NCBI GenBank assembly: GCA_029882955.1
Contig: JAOUJX010000260.1
Coordinates: forward strand, 1-6,090
Direction of reading: 5' to 3'
DNA from: Gammaproteobacteria bacterium
Lineage (GTDB): Bacteria; Pseudomonadota; Gammaproteobacteria; GCA-001735895
DNA length: 6,090 nucleotides
Both the position numbers and the translations under genes were made by a program. Positions 5,574-6,090 of the stretch are shown here, piece by piece. The notes beneath the pieces are model-generated. The model searched no databases. It had not been told where the DNA came from and worked only from the letters and a program-made list of their open reading frames with translations. Every line of letters starts with the position of its first letter. Within the stretch, counting starts at the first letter, position 1.

Positions 5574-6090
5574 ATGACCGAAACGGTTGTCAGTTCAGCG
5601 ACTAAAGAGCTAGTCATCGGCTTTGATCGGCCGTTCGTTATTATCGGCGAGCGTATCAATCCGACCGGCCGTAAAATTATGGCCGAGGAAATGAAAAACG
5701 GTGATTACAGCCGTGTCGAAAGCGATACCATCGCGCAAATGGCGGCCGGTGCCCACATGCTCGATGTGAATGCAGGTATACCGCTAGCGGACGAGCCTCG
5801 GATCCTCGCCGAAGCCGTGCAACTGGTGCAGAGTTTAACCGACGCCCCTTTGAGTATCGACTCGTCGATTATCGAGGCACTGGAGTCGGGGCTATCGGTC
5901 TATCAGGGTAAGGCGCTGGTCAACTCGGTGACCGGAGAAGACGAAAGCCTGGATCGTGTATTACCGCTGATTAAGAAATACGGCGCAGCGGTCGTCGCAA
6001 TCTCGAATGACGAAACCGGCATTTCTGAAGATATCGATGTGCGTTACGAAGTCGCGAAGAAAATTGTCAATCGTGCCTCGGATTACGGGA
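5574..6090 (+). CDS. Methyltetrahydrofolate:corrinoid methyltransferase (pterin-binding family), 3'-truncated by the window edge
   Basis: There are 172 codons from ATG 5574 with no stop before the window ends. The N-terminal half of a pterin-binding (dihydropteroate synthase-like) TIM barrel is clear: FVIIGERINPTGRK (21-34), GAHMLDVNAG (59-68), PLSIDSS (92-98) and KALVNSVTGE (113-122). These blocks match both AcsE-type methyltetrahydrofolate methyltransferases and the folate domain of MetH. Asp64, Asn66, Asp96 and Asn117 are the residues expected around the pterin. No MetH homocysteine domain precedes it, so a stand-alone enzyme is favoured; usual length is about 260-350 residues, so roughly half is present. 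Relatives transfer methyl groups between methyl-THF and a corrinoid protein; the partner here is most likely the protein encoded at 2372. The TTGAGGAATA ribosome binding region repeats the one before that gene. Confidence 0.9.
   Translation, partial: MTETVVSSATKELVIGFDRPFVIIGERINPTGRKIMAEEMKNGDYSRVESDTIAQMAAGAHMLDVNAGIPLADEPRILAEAVQLVQSLTDAPLSIDSSIIEALESGLSVYQGKALVNSVTGEDESLDRVLPLIKKYGAAVVAISNDETGISEDIDVRYEVAKKIVNRASDYG

Noticed and set aside
1..6090. CRISPR array, tRNA, insertion sequence or phage attachment site
   Set aside because: No regularly spaced repeats, cloverleaf-like segment, transposase motif or paired terminal repeats were seen.

Overview
The window carries six complete genes and two cut by its edges, all on the + strand. 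Balanced base composition, short gene spacing, AGGA-type ribosome binding sites and the protein families point to a proteobacterium, probably a marine or freshwater gammaproteobacterium. That placement is an inference; no rRNA or other marker gene is present.

Layout: (1) 2-1159, the 3' part of a gene for a membrane-anchored, tetratricopeptide-like protein whose start lies left of the window. (2) 1254-2189, a two-part protein with an FMN-binding flavin reductase domain and a C-terminal Nudix-like domain that seems to have lost its catalytic box. (3) A 182-base gap (2190-2371) with two weak hairpins. (4) From 2372 to the right edge, a compact C1-transfer cluster: corrinoid (B12-binding) protein, DUF1638 protein, small 'virulence factor' family protein, MetV-like cysteine-rich MTHFR C-terminal-domain protein, MetF-type methylenetetrahydrofolate reductase, and the first 172 codons of a methyltetrahydrofolate:corrinoid methyltransferase of the pterin-binding fold.

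How the cluster probably works (family knowledge plus inference): a substrate-specific methyltransferase not in this window, perhaps of the MttB/trimethylamine methyltransferase superfamily, would move a methyl group from a methylated amine or similar compound onto the cobalt of the corrinoid protein. The pterin-binding methyltransferase would pass it to tetrahydrofolate. The MetV-like/MetF pair would oxidise methyl-THF to methylene-THF for C1 assimilation or energy. The two uncharacterised proteins (DUF1638 and 'virulence factor') lie inside this operon between the corrinoid carrier and the folate enzymes, so they are good candidates for unassigned parts of the system, such as corrinoid maturation, reactivation or electron delivery. 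The most striking cis-level signal is that the corrinoid protein and the methyltransferase that should share a corrinoid have nearly the same translation start region (18 of 22 bases identical, at the same spacing), although they lie 3.2 kb apart.
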